From Domibacillus tundrae (GTDB lineage: Bacteria > Bacillota > Bacilli > Bacillales > Domibacillaceae), in contig NZ_LAJA01000001.1 in the NCBI RefSeq assembly GCF_000970675.1, positions 310,001-374,000 on the forward strand: DNA of 64,000 nt, written 5' to 3'. The notes under the pieces were generated by a model. That model saw only the letters and a program-made list of their open reading frames with translations. It was not told the origin of the DNA and ran no database searches. Position 1 is the stretch's first letter, and every line of letters begins with the position of its first letter. Shown here one piece after another: positions 1 to 6,845 of this stretch. Made by a program: the position numbers and the translations under genes.

Positions 1-145
1 CCTTTTTGTTCAGTGTAAATCATTTTAGAAAAAAGGGGGAATCGAACGTTTTGATTTCCTTTTTATGTTATATTTTGATGGACGGGGTGTCAGCCACCCG
101 ATGCTTTCACACGTTGAGGGACTGACACTGAAGGAGGCGGATAGA

Positions 146-475
146 ATGAAAAGATGGATAGTTGCTTCATGTCTTTTTGTTTTCTTAACAGGATGTGGAG
201 ACAGCAATCAAGCAGAGTTTAACGGTGAATTTGGGCAGGAAAAACAAGCAGCGTGGGATTTTTTGCAGGAACAGGACTGGACTGTGAAGGCGGAAGAGAC
301 GGCCACTGTGGATGTGACAAAAGAGGTGCAGGACGTGGAATGGGTTCGTTCGTCTGATTCAAAAGAGTGGGTGGCGGTGTCGTTTGCAGATGAAAAACCA
401 AGTGTAGTAGGTGTACCTGTCATCCTTGTCGAGCCAGAAACGAAAGAAGTCGTCGGATATATACCGGGAGAGTGA
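146..475 (+). CDS. small secreted lipoprotein, function unknown
   Basis: A 109-residue protein. The start is the ATG at 146, which has GGAGGCG just upstream; an in-frame ATG at 65 lacks a site and would put the signal peptide in the middle. Residues 1-18 form a lipoprotein signal peptide (Lys-Arg, hydrophobic core, lipobox FLTGC), so the mature protein is expected to be lipidated and held on the outer face of the membrane. The rest is acidic and ends in a stretch resembling small PepSY-like or DUF-type lipoproteins (VEPETKEVVGYIPG), but no family can be named. Its stop lies 5 bases before the next gene, suggesting co-transcription. A 7-bp inverted repeat (87-93 with 122-128) sits just before the ribosome site and could form a leader hairpin. 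Confidence 0.75.
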   Translation: MKRWIVASCLFVFLTGCGDSNQAEFNGEFGQEKQAAWDFLQEQDWTVKAEETATVDVTKEVQDVEWVRSSDSKEWVAVSFADEKPSVVGVPVILVEPETKEVVGYIPGE

Positions 476-480
476 TAAAG

Positions 481-930
481 ATGATCTTAGTGAGCTCGTG
501 CCTTGCGGGAATGAAGGTGCGGTACAACGGGACGGACCGGCTGGATGAACGTATTCGCCAGCTGGTCGAAGAGAAAAAAGCGGTGATGGTTTGTCCGGAG
601 CTTTTAGGCGGATTTCAAACACCACGGCCGCCGGCGGAAATTATCGGCGGGACAGGTGAAGACGTGCTGGACGGATGGGCAAAAGTGGTCGATCAATTTG
701 GTCATGATGTAACGGATATGTACGTGTCCGGCGCGATGGAAACACTAAAGATTGCACGGGAGGTCGGCGCAACAACGGTTGTCCTGAAAGAAAACAGTCC
801 GTCGTGCGGCAGCGGATTTATTTACAATGGCACCTTTTCAGGAGAAAAAACCGCCGGAACCGGCGTAACGACCGCGCTGCTGCGGCGAAATGGAATTCAT
901 GTTTTGTCGGAAGAAGAATTTTGGTCGTGA
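481..930 (+). CDS. DUF523 family protein
   Basis: 149 residues beginning MILVSSCLAG, the usual opening of DUF523 proteins, with the conserved cysteines (SSCLAG near residue 6, the CPELLGG segment and the SPSCGSG segment near residue 110) still present. The biochemical role of the family is not established; the conserved Cys pattern suggests metal or sulfur chemistry, which is inference. The ATG at 481 is preferred over the GTG at 472 because GGGAG at 467-471 is well spaced to it and because family members begin with MILVS. Length matches the family (about 150). It follows the lipoprotein gene by 5 bases. Confidence 0.85.
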   Translation: MILVSSCLAGMKVRYNGTDRLDERIRQLVEEKKAVMVCPELLGGFQTPRPPAEIIGGTGEDVLDGWAKVVDQFGHDVTDMYVSGAMETLKIAREVGATTVVLKENSPSCGSGFIYNGTFSGEKTAGTGVTTALLRRNGIHVLSEEEFWS

Positions 931-931
931 G

Positions 932-1000
932 TGAGCACAAATTCTCCTGAATGGACACAAATTTAGATAAGTGGACACAATGGGGTATGAATGGACACCC
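932..1000. repeat. 20-bp periodic TGGACACAA array
   Basis: Four copies of a 9-bp unit start at 932, 952, 972 and 992, exactly 20 bp apart: TGAGCACAA, TGGACACAA, TGGACACAA, TGGACACCC. The spacers are AT-rich and not conserved. A related array lies at 9386-9431. It sits between two genes and has no reading frame. Function unknown. Confidence 0.6.
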
Positions 1001-1056
1001 GGTCTATTTTCTTTAAACCGGAAAGAGGAATTGATTGAAGAGGGAGTGATCGCCAA

Positions 1057-1437
1057 GTGAAAAAAAGAGCCGCGGCATCCATCATGATTTTCTTTCTGGC
1101 AGGCTGTTCGGCACAAACGGAGACCCTTGTCACCACCACAATTGGAAACCCAGCCGCCCAAGACGTGCTGAAACTTGAACCGGCCGCTGACATGTTTCAG
1201 CTGGACGACGTGATTTATCAAACGGATGTGGACTGGGTCGACCAGTTGTCGCTGACAAAAGGAGAAAAAGCGGGTGAAATTCAACAAAACGTAACCGTTC
1301 CAGAAGATTTCCGAGACGGTTCGGCGACTCACTTATCAAAAGGGACAGTTATTTTCAAAGCGGTTGAACAACAGGATGTTCTCATCGTGGATGTAAATGG
1401 AAAGGAAAAGTATTATTTGGCGATTTTAGAAGGATGA
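1057..1437 (+). CDS. small lipoprotein, function unknown
   Basis: 126 residues starting at a GTG (1057) with AGGGAG about 10 bases upstream. The first 17 residues (MKKRAAASIMIFFLAGC) are a lipoprotein signal peptide with lipobox FLAGC. The mature part is about 110 residues, acidic, with alternating hydrophobic strands and no motif I can assign. It lies between the DUF523 gene and an alpha/beta hydrolase on the same strand. Similar in size and style to the lipoproteins at 146, 6075 and 6505, but not recognisably related in sequence. Confidence 0.75.
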   Translation: MKKRAAASIMIFFLAGCSAQTETLVTTTIGNPAAQDVLKLEPAADMFQLDDVIYQTDVDWVDQLSLTKGEKAGEIQQNVTVPEDFRDGSATHLSKGTVIFKAVEQQDVLIVDVNGKEKYYLAILEG

Positions 1438-1490
1438 TGGGCTTGAAAGGGACCAATCAATAGGTGCTGAATCGATAAGGAGGAAAAGGA

Positions 1491-2360
1491 TTGAATCGGA
1501 TTATTGGTACATATGAAACGGACGGACATGTGACCGAATATTCGGTGATTGGTGACGGAATACCGGTGATGGTGATGCATGGCGGCCATTCAAATTGCTA
1601 TGAGGAATTCGGCTATCAGCACTTGCTGGATCATGGCTTCAAAATCATCACGCCGTCACGGGCGGGCTATGGTCTTTCCACAGCCGCTTCATTTCACGAC
1701 GCGATCACCCGGTATGTGAAGCTGCTGGATCATTTAGGGCTGGACCGTGTGCATTTGGTTGGGATATCCGCCGGCGGGACGAGTGCGATTAAACTGGCTG
1801 CGTTGTTTCCGGAGAGAATCAACACGTTGACGCTGCAAAGTGCTGTGACAGGCAAGTGGCTGACAGCGGAACACACAGAATACAAAACGGCACAAGTGAT
1901 ATTCCGGTCTCCTATCGAACGATTGACATGGAGACTGCTGGCTGCTTTTGGCAATGCCAGCCCGCGTTTGTCGTTTAAGCCGATGTTCTCCTCTTTAAGC
2001 ACGCTGTCCTATGACCAGGCGAAGCATTTAATTTGGGAAGAGGATATGGAAGATGTGCGGAAAATGAACAACCGCCAGCGGTCCGGCAAAGGATTTTTAC
2101 TCGACCTGAAAAATTCAGCGCTGCTGCAGAAAGAGGATTTAGCCCGTGTGCAATGCCCGACACTGATTCAAGCAGGTATTAATGACCGTTCTGTCTCAAA
2201 TGCTCATGCCTATTTTGCCAAGCTTCATATTTCTTCCGCTTCGCTGAAATTGTACAATACGTGGGGGCATTTAATTTGGCTTGGGGAAGGGTCAGAACAA
2301 GTCGGAAAAGACGTTATCGCTTTTTTGGAGGCACATCAAGAAAGCGGCAGGCAATTTTGA
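1491..2360 (+). CDS. alpha/beta fold hydrolase
   Basis: 289 residues, starting at a TTG with a near-perfect AAGGAGG site at 1478-1484. The oxyanion-loop motif HGGHS (about residues 30-34) and the nucleophile elbow GISAGG (Ser93) are clear. A late Asp (GINDRS) and His (WGHLIW) complete a plausible catalytic triad. The cap region (about 125-215) is rich in charged helices. No signal peptide, so cytoplasmic. Substrate cannot be inferred; it is a hydrolase or esterase of the broad family. The stop overlaps the beginning of the downstream acetyltransferase region, so the two are probably translated from one message. Confidence 0.88.
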   Translation: MNRIIGTYETDGHVTEYSVIGDGIPVMVMHGGHSNCYEEFGYQHLLDHGFKIITPSRAGYGLSTAASFHDAITRYVKLLDHLGLDRVHLVGISAGGTSAIKLAALFPERINTLTLQSAVTGKWLTAEHTEYKTAQVIFRSPIERLTWRLLAAFGNASPRLSFKPMFSSLSTLSYDQAKHLIWEEDMEDVRKMNNRQRSGKGFLLDLKNSALLQKEDLARVQCPTLIQAGINDRSVSNAHAYFAKLHISSASLKLYNTWGHLIWLGEGSEQVGKDVIAFLEAHQESGRQF

Positions 2361-2365
2361 ACATT

Positions 2366-2740
2366 ATGGTAAATATATCCATCGACAATCGTGAAGTATC
2401 GGATTTGCGTGAGAAAGTCGGCTGGGACCGCCGTGATCAGGACTATCCGATTCTTTTTGAACGATGTAATTTTTGGGCAGGTGCCCGGCATCACGATGGA
2501 GAACTTATCGCGTTCGGCTACGTGTGCGGCATGGGGCTGCAGCATGGCTACATGGAGGACATTCTTGTTCATCCCGATTTTCAAGGGCAAGGAATTGGCC
2601 AAATGCTGGTGAAGCGACTGCTGGAGGAAGCTGAACAGGCTGGACTTGATATTGTTACGTTGACCTTTGAAGAAGAAAGAACAGGCTTTTATGAAAAATG
2701 CGGGTTTAAGATGAGCGGCGGGGGCGTGTGGCGTAAATAA
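2366..2740 (+). CDS. GNAT family N-acetyltransferase
   Basis: 124 residues with the GNAT acetyl-CoA loop (VHPDFQGQGIGQML, about residues 73-86) and the late FYEKCGF motif. Substrate unknown. The reading frame is open far into the hydrolase gene, but similarity to GNATs begins at ISIDNREVSDLREKVGW, so the start is either the ATG at 2366 or a TTG at 2357 that overlaps the hydrolase stop. No strong ribosome site is present in either case, consistent with translational coupling. Confidence 0.8.
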   Translation: MVNISIDNREVSDLREKVGWDRRDQDYPILFERCNFWAGARHHDGELIAFGYVCGMGLQHGYMEDILVHPDFQGQGIGQMLVKRLLEEAEQAGLDIVTLTFEEERTGFYEKCGFKMSGGGVWRK

Positions 2741-2843
2741 AAGGAAGGCGATTTTTCTTTTCGTGCAGGAATAGAGAAAAAGCAGCGCTGCTTTGACGGG
2801 TCTCGGATGTCGTGAACCGGATGAGGTAAAGGAGAATGAAGGA

Positions 2844-3302
2844 ATGCGTTTTGGAAAATGGCTTGTTTTGGTGATTTATTTACTCGTTTTGACAAAGTTT
2901 ATTTTGTTTAAGCACGTCCCGTCGCTAAACTCTTTGCAGATGATGGATAAAAGCCAGCTGGTGCTTCGGTGGGAGTCAGCTAATCTCATTCCGTTTCAAT
3001 CGATCCGCCTGTTTTTAGCGCCATCAAACTTAACGCCAGCGATCCGGATTCAAAATTTGGCCGGCAATGTTCTGCTTTTTGTCCCACTCGGTCTGTTATT
3101 GCCTCTCTGGTTTCGCCGCTGCCGCCGGCTCCTTTACGTGACAGGGGCAGCGGCTGTACTAAGCCTTTTCTACGAAGTGGTTCAGCTTTTATTCGGCTTC
3201 GGCAGCTTTGACGTGGACGATCTGCTCCTTAACACGATGGGCGGAATGATCGGATATGGGCTGTTTTTTCTTTTCAAAAAAAGAAGGAAGGACCAAACGT
3301 GA
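2844..3302 (+). CDS. VanZ-like family membrane protein
   Basis: 152 residues with four predicted membrane helices. Between them are the features of VanZ-like proteins: NLIPFQSIR, the NLAGNVLLFVPLG segment, then SLFYEVVQLLFGFGSFDVDDLLLNTMGG. VanZ confers low-level teicoplanin resistance in enterococci, but most homologs have no known role. The ATG at 2844 is chosen because AAAGGAG ends 9 bases upstream and the preceding frame is hydrophilic and unlike the family. A stand-alone gene. Confidence 0.88.
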   Translation: MRFGKWLVLVIYLLVLTKFILFKHVPSLNSLQMMDKSQLVLRWESANLIPFQSIRLFLAPSNLTPAIRIQNLAGNVLLFVPLGLLLPLWFRRCRRLLYVTGAAAVLSLFYEVVQLLFGFGSFDVDDLLLNTMGGMIGYGLFFLFKKRRKDQT

Positions 3303-3441
3303 AAAAAAGAGCGGTGTGGATGAGTTGAAATATGACCTGACCACCGGGAGAATACCGGGGAACCATTAACGGCTTAGCCGCACTATTTGAAGTAGAGAAT
3401 TCATAAGTGTTTAGCAGATAACAGCATCAGGAGGGGTTCGT

Positions 3442-3573
3442 TTGATTATTCTTGTGACCATCATTTTATTTATCTTTTTATTTGATTTCGCTAAAATAAG
3501 GCAGCAAAATCAAACGATTATTGACCAAAATGAAAAAGTCATTTCCTTATTAGAAGAAATTAAAAACAAATAG
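3442..3573 (+). CDS. 43-residue single-pass membrane protein
   Basis: A short frame below the usual calling threshold. TTG start at 3442, with AGGAGGGG at 3429-3436. Residues 2-16 are strongly hydrophobic (IILVTIILFIFLFDF), followed by a charged amphipathic helix rich in Gln, Glu, Lys and Leu heptads that ends KNK. This is the layout of many tiny Bacillaceae membrane proteins (membrane anchor plus short coiled coil). Function unknown. The gene at 31512 on the other strand has the same architecture. Confidence 0.65.
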   Translation: MIILVTIILFIFLFDFAKIRQQNQTIIDQNEKVISLLEEIKNK

Positions 3574-3627
3574 GATTATTCAACGGTGTTTTTTTCATTT
3601 TTTAAAATGAAGAAGCAAGTTAGCACT

Positions 3628-3772
3628 GCTTGAGCCGGTATAATAAAATTTGGGGCGGTTTCCTGTGCGCTAGGGCCGGTAAAATTTTTTACCGGTCCTG
3701 ACACAGGAAATACCGGCCTAAAATAAAAAATACCGCCCTTAGCCAAGGAAACGGTCTTATTTTAGGACCGCT
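3628..3772 (+). repeat. structured intergenic repeat, copy 1
   Basis: Begins GCTTGAGCCGGTA and contains GGCGGTTTCCT; both blocks recur in the same order at 46776-46930. Nested inverted repeats are evident here: GGGCGGT pairs with ACCGCCC (ending near 3738), TTTCCTGTG pairs with CACAGGAAA, and GGCCGGTAAAA pairs with TTTTACCGG. A further small hairpin (ACGGTC with GACCGC-like sequence) overlaps the stop of the convergent gene at 3757. No coding frame. It could be a structured RNA or a mobile palindromic element. Confidence 0.55.
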
Positions 3773-4038
3773 TCATTTATTCGAACCGGCTCATCGCTCA
3801 CAAGCCACGGTTGTTCATATAGTTGAGAAAAACAAATCATTTTATGCGCCGTTAAATCTTTCCGTTCAAGCTGGCGGGTGTGCGCCATGTGCGTTTCTTT
3901 CAACACTTGAATATCTCCCTTGTATCTTTCTGTCATAGGACCGTCCGAATCATAGGAAACGGATTGATTAAAGGGATAGAGCCATGCCAGCCCGAGGACT
4001 ACCGCAAGCAGCAAAATCCACCTTTTCCTGCGCTTCAT
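3757..4038 (-). CDS. small exported or membrane-anchored protein
   Basis: 93 residues. The N-terminus is Met-Lys-Arg-Arg-Lys-Arg followed by a hydrophobic helix (WILLLAVVLGLAWLY), then a hydrophilic domain, so it is secreted or tethered. Its ATG (4038-4036) overlaps the stop of the DUF1963 remnant by one base (TAATG), a coupling arrangement. Since the upstream gene has lost its start and promoter, this gene may now be poorly expressed. No family recognised. Confidence 0.55.
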   Translation of the reverse strand: MKRRKRWILLLAVVLGLAWLYPFNQSVSYDSDGPMTERYKGDIQVLKETHMAHTRQLERKDLTAHKMICFSQLYEQPWLVSDEPVRINEAVLK

Positions 4039-4628
4039 TAAGAGCAGTCCCAGTTGTACCAGGCGTTTTCAAACTTTTTCGCTTTTAAATCTTCGGGTGA
4101 GATAAAGAAGTTGCCGATGCCGGCATCGCCCCACATAAATTCCCAGTCCTGCCCGCTGCCATAGCACGAATCAAGCTGGAACAACAGGAGGTCATGTTGT
4201 TTCCCGTCATTCAAATATTCACGTGGATCCGCCTGAGTAAAACTTGGATAGCCGCCAAGCTGTGTGCCAAAGCCAAGCATCTCTTCATATTTCTCATCGT
4301 ACGGATCGAAGCCGTCAAACTCGTATTTTCCCGTGCCAAACGTCTGCTCAAATTCAACCGAATCCGTCAGGAGAATTTGTTTGGTTAGAGAGGGAATCAT
4401 CGCCAGTTCCGTATCCACAATCGGAAACTTTTCTTCCTCCTGAAACGGTATATGCAGCGCCAGTTGTTCCTCTCTTGAATAACTTTCCGCATCAAATGAT
4501 TCAAAATAAAGCACCCGATATCCCCCTTTATTGTCGTAATTATCAAAATCCGCCCCAATCAGGTCGTCGTAGAACCAGTCGCTGTCACAAAAGACACGAT
4601 TCGCACTACTGTAGTAAAAGATGGCTAT
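4038..4628 (-). pseudogene. DUF1963 (YwqG-like) gene, 5' truncated
   Basis: The frame encodes the C-terminal two thirds of a DUF1963 protein: GFRVLYFE-like YRVLYFESF, GYPSFTQADPR, LLLFQLDS and GDAGIGNFFI are diagnostic. YwqG-type proteins are about 260 residues. Here the similarity continues upstream of the GTG at 4514 (codons reading DSDWFYDDLIGADFDNYDNKGGY) and then runs into a stop near 4631 without the N-terminal portion. At the same place a plus-strand gene fragment ends, so a deletion joined the two. A shorter product starting at GTG 4514 (158 residues) remains possible. Confidence 0.7.
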
Positions 4629-4658
4629 TTAACAGAAGAGCAGGTATATGGAAAATAA
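4572..4658 (+). pseudogene. C-terminal remnant of a sugar ABC transporter binding protein
   Basis: The open frame ends EPVAVTKDTIRTTVVKDGYL then TEEQVYGK and stop. This is the typical tail of XylF/RbsB-type periplasmic sugar-binding proteins (VTKDNI...VVKDGF..EEVY). About 29 residues remain and are followed immediately by a strong terminator, as expected at the end of a real gene. Everything upstream has been replaced by the opposing DUF1963 remnant. The family assignment rests on a short tail, so it is tentative. Confidence 0.45.
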
Positions 4659-4664
4659 ATGTGA

Positions 4665-4698
4665 AGGAGCCGTCTCAGAAGGAGACGGCTCCTTTTTT
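4665..4698 (+). terminator. Rho-independent terminator
   Basis: AGGAGCCGTCTC pairs with GAGACGGCTCCT across a 5-base loop, followed by six T. It lies directly after the sugar-binding-protein remnant. Confidence 0.85.
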
Positions 4699-4840
4699 GA
4701 TGAGCGGCAGAATTTTGAGATTGCATGGCTGAATAACGACTAGGTTTATCCAGATTCCGCCCTGCTGCCCGTCCGGCCGAAACCTTTGTTTAAATTTACA
4801 TATTTTTCTTGAAATGATAAAATAGAGAAGAGGTGATTCG

Positions 4841-5341
4841 GTGAAAGCGGTGAAGATTACACTGTTTGTCATGACGCTTATCGTGTTTGGCTTGTTTATG
4901 ATCGGTTTTTCGATGACACCGGCACCGGGGGCCTCATCCGGTAACGGCAACCCGGCCTTCTTCATTTTGTTTGCGCTTGTGCCGCTGTTTGTTGTGATGT
5001 CATTGCTTTGGTGGACACTGCTGCGATTTTATACCATTCGGACGTCAGCGTATGTGATCGGGACCGGTGCGATTTTGATCCATTTGGCCGCTGCGTTTTT
5101 GTACCGGCAGCATACGCTTAACGCGTACCGGGATGTCATCCGGCAGGCACTTGCCGATCGAGGCGGCACGGTTGATGGGAATTATCTTCAAAGCATAACA
5201 ACCGGTTTATCTTTTCACATTAACAACCAGAATTTTAACGTGAATACATTTTTGATGTTTCTCACAGCGTCAATCCTTGCGGCAATTATATTTAGGCTTT
5301 CGGATCAATGGGACGGGCGGTCCAAAAGGAGAGCTGAATAA
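4841..5341 (+). CDS. four-helix integral membrane protein, function unknown
   Basis: 166 residues starting at GTG 4841, with AGAGGTG upstream. Hydrophobic helices lie at about residues 5-25, 40-62, 70-92 and 133-152, separated by a Gly/Pro-rich outside loop (MTPAPGASSGNGNP) and a soluble loop (about 95-130). No family recognised. Its TAA shares a base with the ATG of the 30-residue gene that follows, so the two are probably co-translated. Confidence 0.65.
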   Translation: MKAVKITLFVMTLIVFGLFMIGFSMTPAPGASSGNGNPAFFILFALVPLFVVMSLLWWTLLRFYTIRTSAYVIGTGAILIHLAAAFLYRQHTLNAYRDVIRQALADRGGTVDGNYLQSITTGLSFHINNQNFNVNTFLMFLTASILAAIIFRLSDQWDGRSKRRAE

Positions 5342-5433
5342 TGGAGATCGTGATTGCTGGGCTGCTCCCTGTTTTAACAATTGCGGGCTGGCTTGTGGGA
5401 TATTGGTGGCTGAGTTCGAAAGAACATGAATAA
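5341..5433 (+). CDS. 30-residue membrane peptide
   Basis: A tiny frame coupled to the preceding membrane protein through a TAATG overlap. It encodes a single hydrophobic helix (IVIAGLLPVLTIAGWLVGYW) ending in WLSSKEHE. A terminator follows 8 bases after its stop, which supports it being the last gene of a two-gene unit. Function unknown; possibly a small subunit or modulator of the upstream membrane protein (inference). Confidence 0.5.
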   Translation: MEIVIAGLLPVLTIAGWLVGYWWLSSKEHE

Positions 5434-5440
5434 TTAATGA

Positions 5441-5470
5441 GCTGGCTGATAGGGATCAGCCGGCATTTTT
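5441..5470 (+). terminator. Rho-independent terminator
   Basis: GCTGGCTGA pairs with TCAGCCGGC over a short loop and is followed by a T-rich run. Confidence 0.7.
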
Positions 5471-5546
5471 CACTGTATAAAAATTGGTTCTATTTCCAAA
5501 AATACTATATGATGGACCCATATCAGGGATGGAGAGGAGCAAGAGT

Positions 5547-5747
5547 ATGCCGTATCTTTTTATTGCGATGATCATTGGAATCACTGCGTTTTTGATCATC
5601 AGAGCCGCCCGAAAGAGATCTTTGCCAAAAAACAACTACACGCCGCATGACGACATCGAGCTCGGTCGTCCGTTTGATTCAAAGCGGGATGAGCCGGGAT
5701 CAGATACAAAACACAGTATTCAGTACGAAGAAAAACGGGATGACTAA
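5547..5747 (+). CDS. small membrane-anchored protein
   Basis: 66 residues from the ATG at 5547, with GAGAGGAGC upstream. Residues 2-19 are a membrane helix (PYLFIAMIIGITAFLIIRAA); the rest is a charged cytoplasmic tail with Asp/Glu/Lys. No family recognised. The next gene begins inside its last codons (8-base overlap), implying coupled translation. Confidence 0.6.
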   Translation: MPYLFIAMIIGITAFLIIRAARKRSLPKNNYTPHDDIELGRPFDSKRDEPGSDTKHSIQYEEKRDD

Positions 5748-6048
5748 CCGGCGAAAGATATTCAACAGGCTAAAGCCGAAAACGATTTATGGAAAAACTG
5801 CCATGGCCTGTTTCGTTTATTATGTGGTACTCGGTGTGCTTTTTTTCCTGAATCCGCAGCTTTTTATGACCGCGTCGATCCTGCCGATAACCGGCGGGAT
5901 CGCGTTTTTGGCGATTTTCACGGGCATTATGGGCGGCTGGAAAGAAGCGGATGACGCAAAAACAGTACCGATCATCGCGCTTTTCTTTAGTATACCGGTC
6001 TTATGCACCGCTATTTATTTGCGGGTTTATTGGACGTTTGGCGGTTGA
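5740..6048 (+). CDS. three-helix membrane protein, function unknown
   Basis: 102 residues. The ATG at 5740 overlaps the upstream gene by 8 bases. A basic start (MTNRRKIFNRLKPK) is followed by three hydrophobic segments (about 20-40, 47-66 and 78-98). The frame extends upstream, but that part is merely the alternate frame of the previous gene. No family recognised. Confidence 0.6.
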   Translation: MTNRRKIFNRLKPKTIYGKTAMACFVYYVVLGVLFFLNPQLFMTASILPITGGIAFLAIFTGIMGGWKEADDAKTVPIIALFFSIPVLCTAIYLRVYWTFGG

Positions 6049-6074
6049 AATTCAGATTAAAAAGGAGCATTTTT

Positions 6075-6491
6075 ATGAAAAAATGGTGGATGTTATTTCC
6101 CGTTTTTCTTCTGCTTGCCGCCTGCCAAATGAGTCCGCCTTCTTTGTCTGTAAAAGCGGATGGGAAATCTTTGAAGGTGTATCAGGGGAGTTATTGCTGG
6201 CAGTCGATGGGGAAAGGCGAATGCGCGGATACTGGCGGACCGGCGGATATTATCGGGGAAGACGAACCAAAGACGGTGAAAGCAGGCAGTGAAGCTGTTC
6301 TTTCTTTTTGGGGAGACCCGGATCAGCTCTATATTTCGCTCGAAGGAAGACAGGAAACAGTGGAATTATCCATGAAAGACGGAAAAGCGTCTGTTTCTCT
6401 TCCAAGTGAGCCGGGCGTTTATCAATACGGTGTGCATGGGAACTGGGAGCAGGGTGATGCCACTTATGTTTTCCAGATCAAGATCGAATAG
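6075..6491 (+). CDS. lipoprotein, function unknown
   Basis: 138 residues starting at ATG 6075, with AAAGGAG at 6061. The signal peptide carries the lipobox LLAAC (Cys17). The mature part contains an apparent Cys pair (YCWQSMGKGEC) and a beta-rich C-terminal half with VHGNWEQGDATYVFQIKI, resembling the all-beta lipoproteins found near the surface of Bacillus. The following lipoprotein gene starts 13 bases later, so the two form an operon. Confidence 0.75.
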   Translation: MKKWWMLFPVFLLLAACQMSPPSLSVKADGKSLKVYQGSYCWQSMGKGECADTGGPADIIGEDEPKTVKAGSEAVLSFWGDPDQLYISLEGRQETVELSMKDGKASVSLPSEPGVYQYGVHGNWEQGDATYVFQIKIE

Positions 6492-6504
6492 TGGAGGAAC
6501 CGTG

Positions 6505-6815
6505 ATGAAACAATGGGGAATGATGCTGGCAGCGGGAATCGTGCTTGCCGGCTGTTCAGAACAAGCAGGCACGGATCAAAGTCAGGATAAAACGGTGACC
6601 GTGCAGGCGGATGAATTATTCAAAGGGGAATTAAAAACGCTGCAGCTTGGGAAGCCAATTTTATTGAAGAAGATGGCATGGTCATTCAGCCGGGCGAACG
6701 GAAAGCCCTTTGGGGATACGGGATAAATGCCGGAAACGAAATGTCTGCTTCAACAGAAGAATCCATTCAAAACGCGGACTGGGGCGTTCTCGTCTATATC
6801 GAAGCAGCTAAGTGA
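6505..6815 (+). pseudogene. lipoprotein gene broken by a one-base frameshift
   Basis: The ATG at 6505 (GGAGG upstream) begins a lipoprotein signal peptide with lipobox VLAGC. The first frame ends at 6726, but an overlapping frame continues to TGA 6813-6815 with coherent protein sequence (NFIEEDGMVIQPGERKALWG, later SIQNADWGVLVYIEAAK). Adding one A to the five-A run at 6633-6637 joins the two (ELKNAAAWEANFIEEDG). So the intact gene would give about 103 residues. Either a genuine slip mutation or a sequencing error in a homopolymer; the sequence alone cannot tell. Confidence 0.7.
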
Positions 6816-6845
6816 GGTTTTATTTCATGTAAAGGAGAATCGATT

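Noticed and set aside
1-145. A truncated gene or strong promoter at the window start
   Set aside because: No coherent frame ends here and the TATATT at 69-74 has no acceptable -35 at 16-18 bp.
932-1000. CRISPR array
   Set aside because: Units are 9 bp with 11-bp spacers; far too short for CRISPR repeats and spacers, and no cas genes are present.
838-1332. A 164-codon minus-strand frame across the DUF523 end and the lipoprotein
   Set aside because: Antisense to two supported genes, without a ribosome site or plausible protein features.
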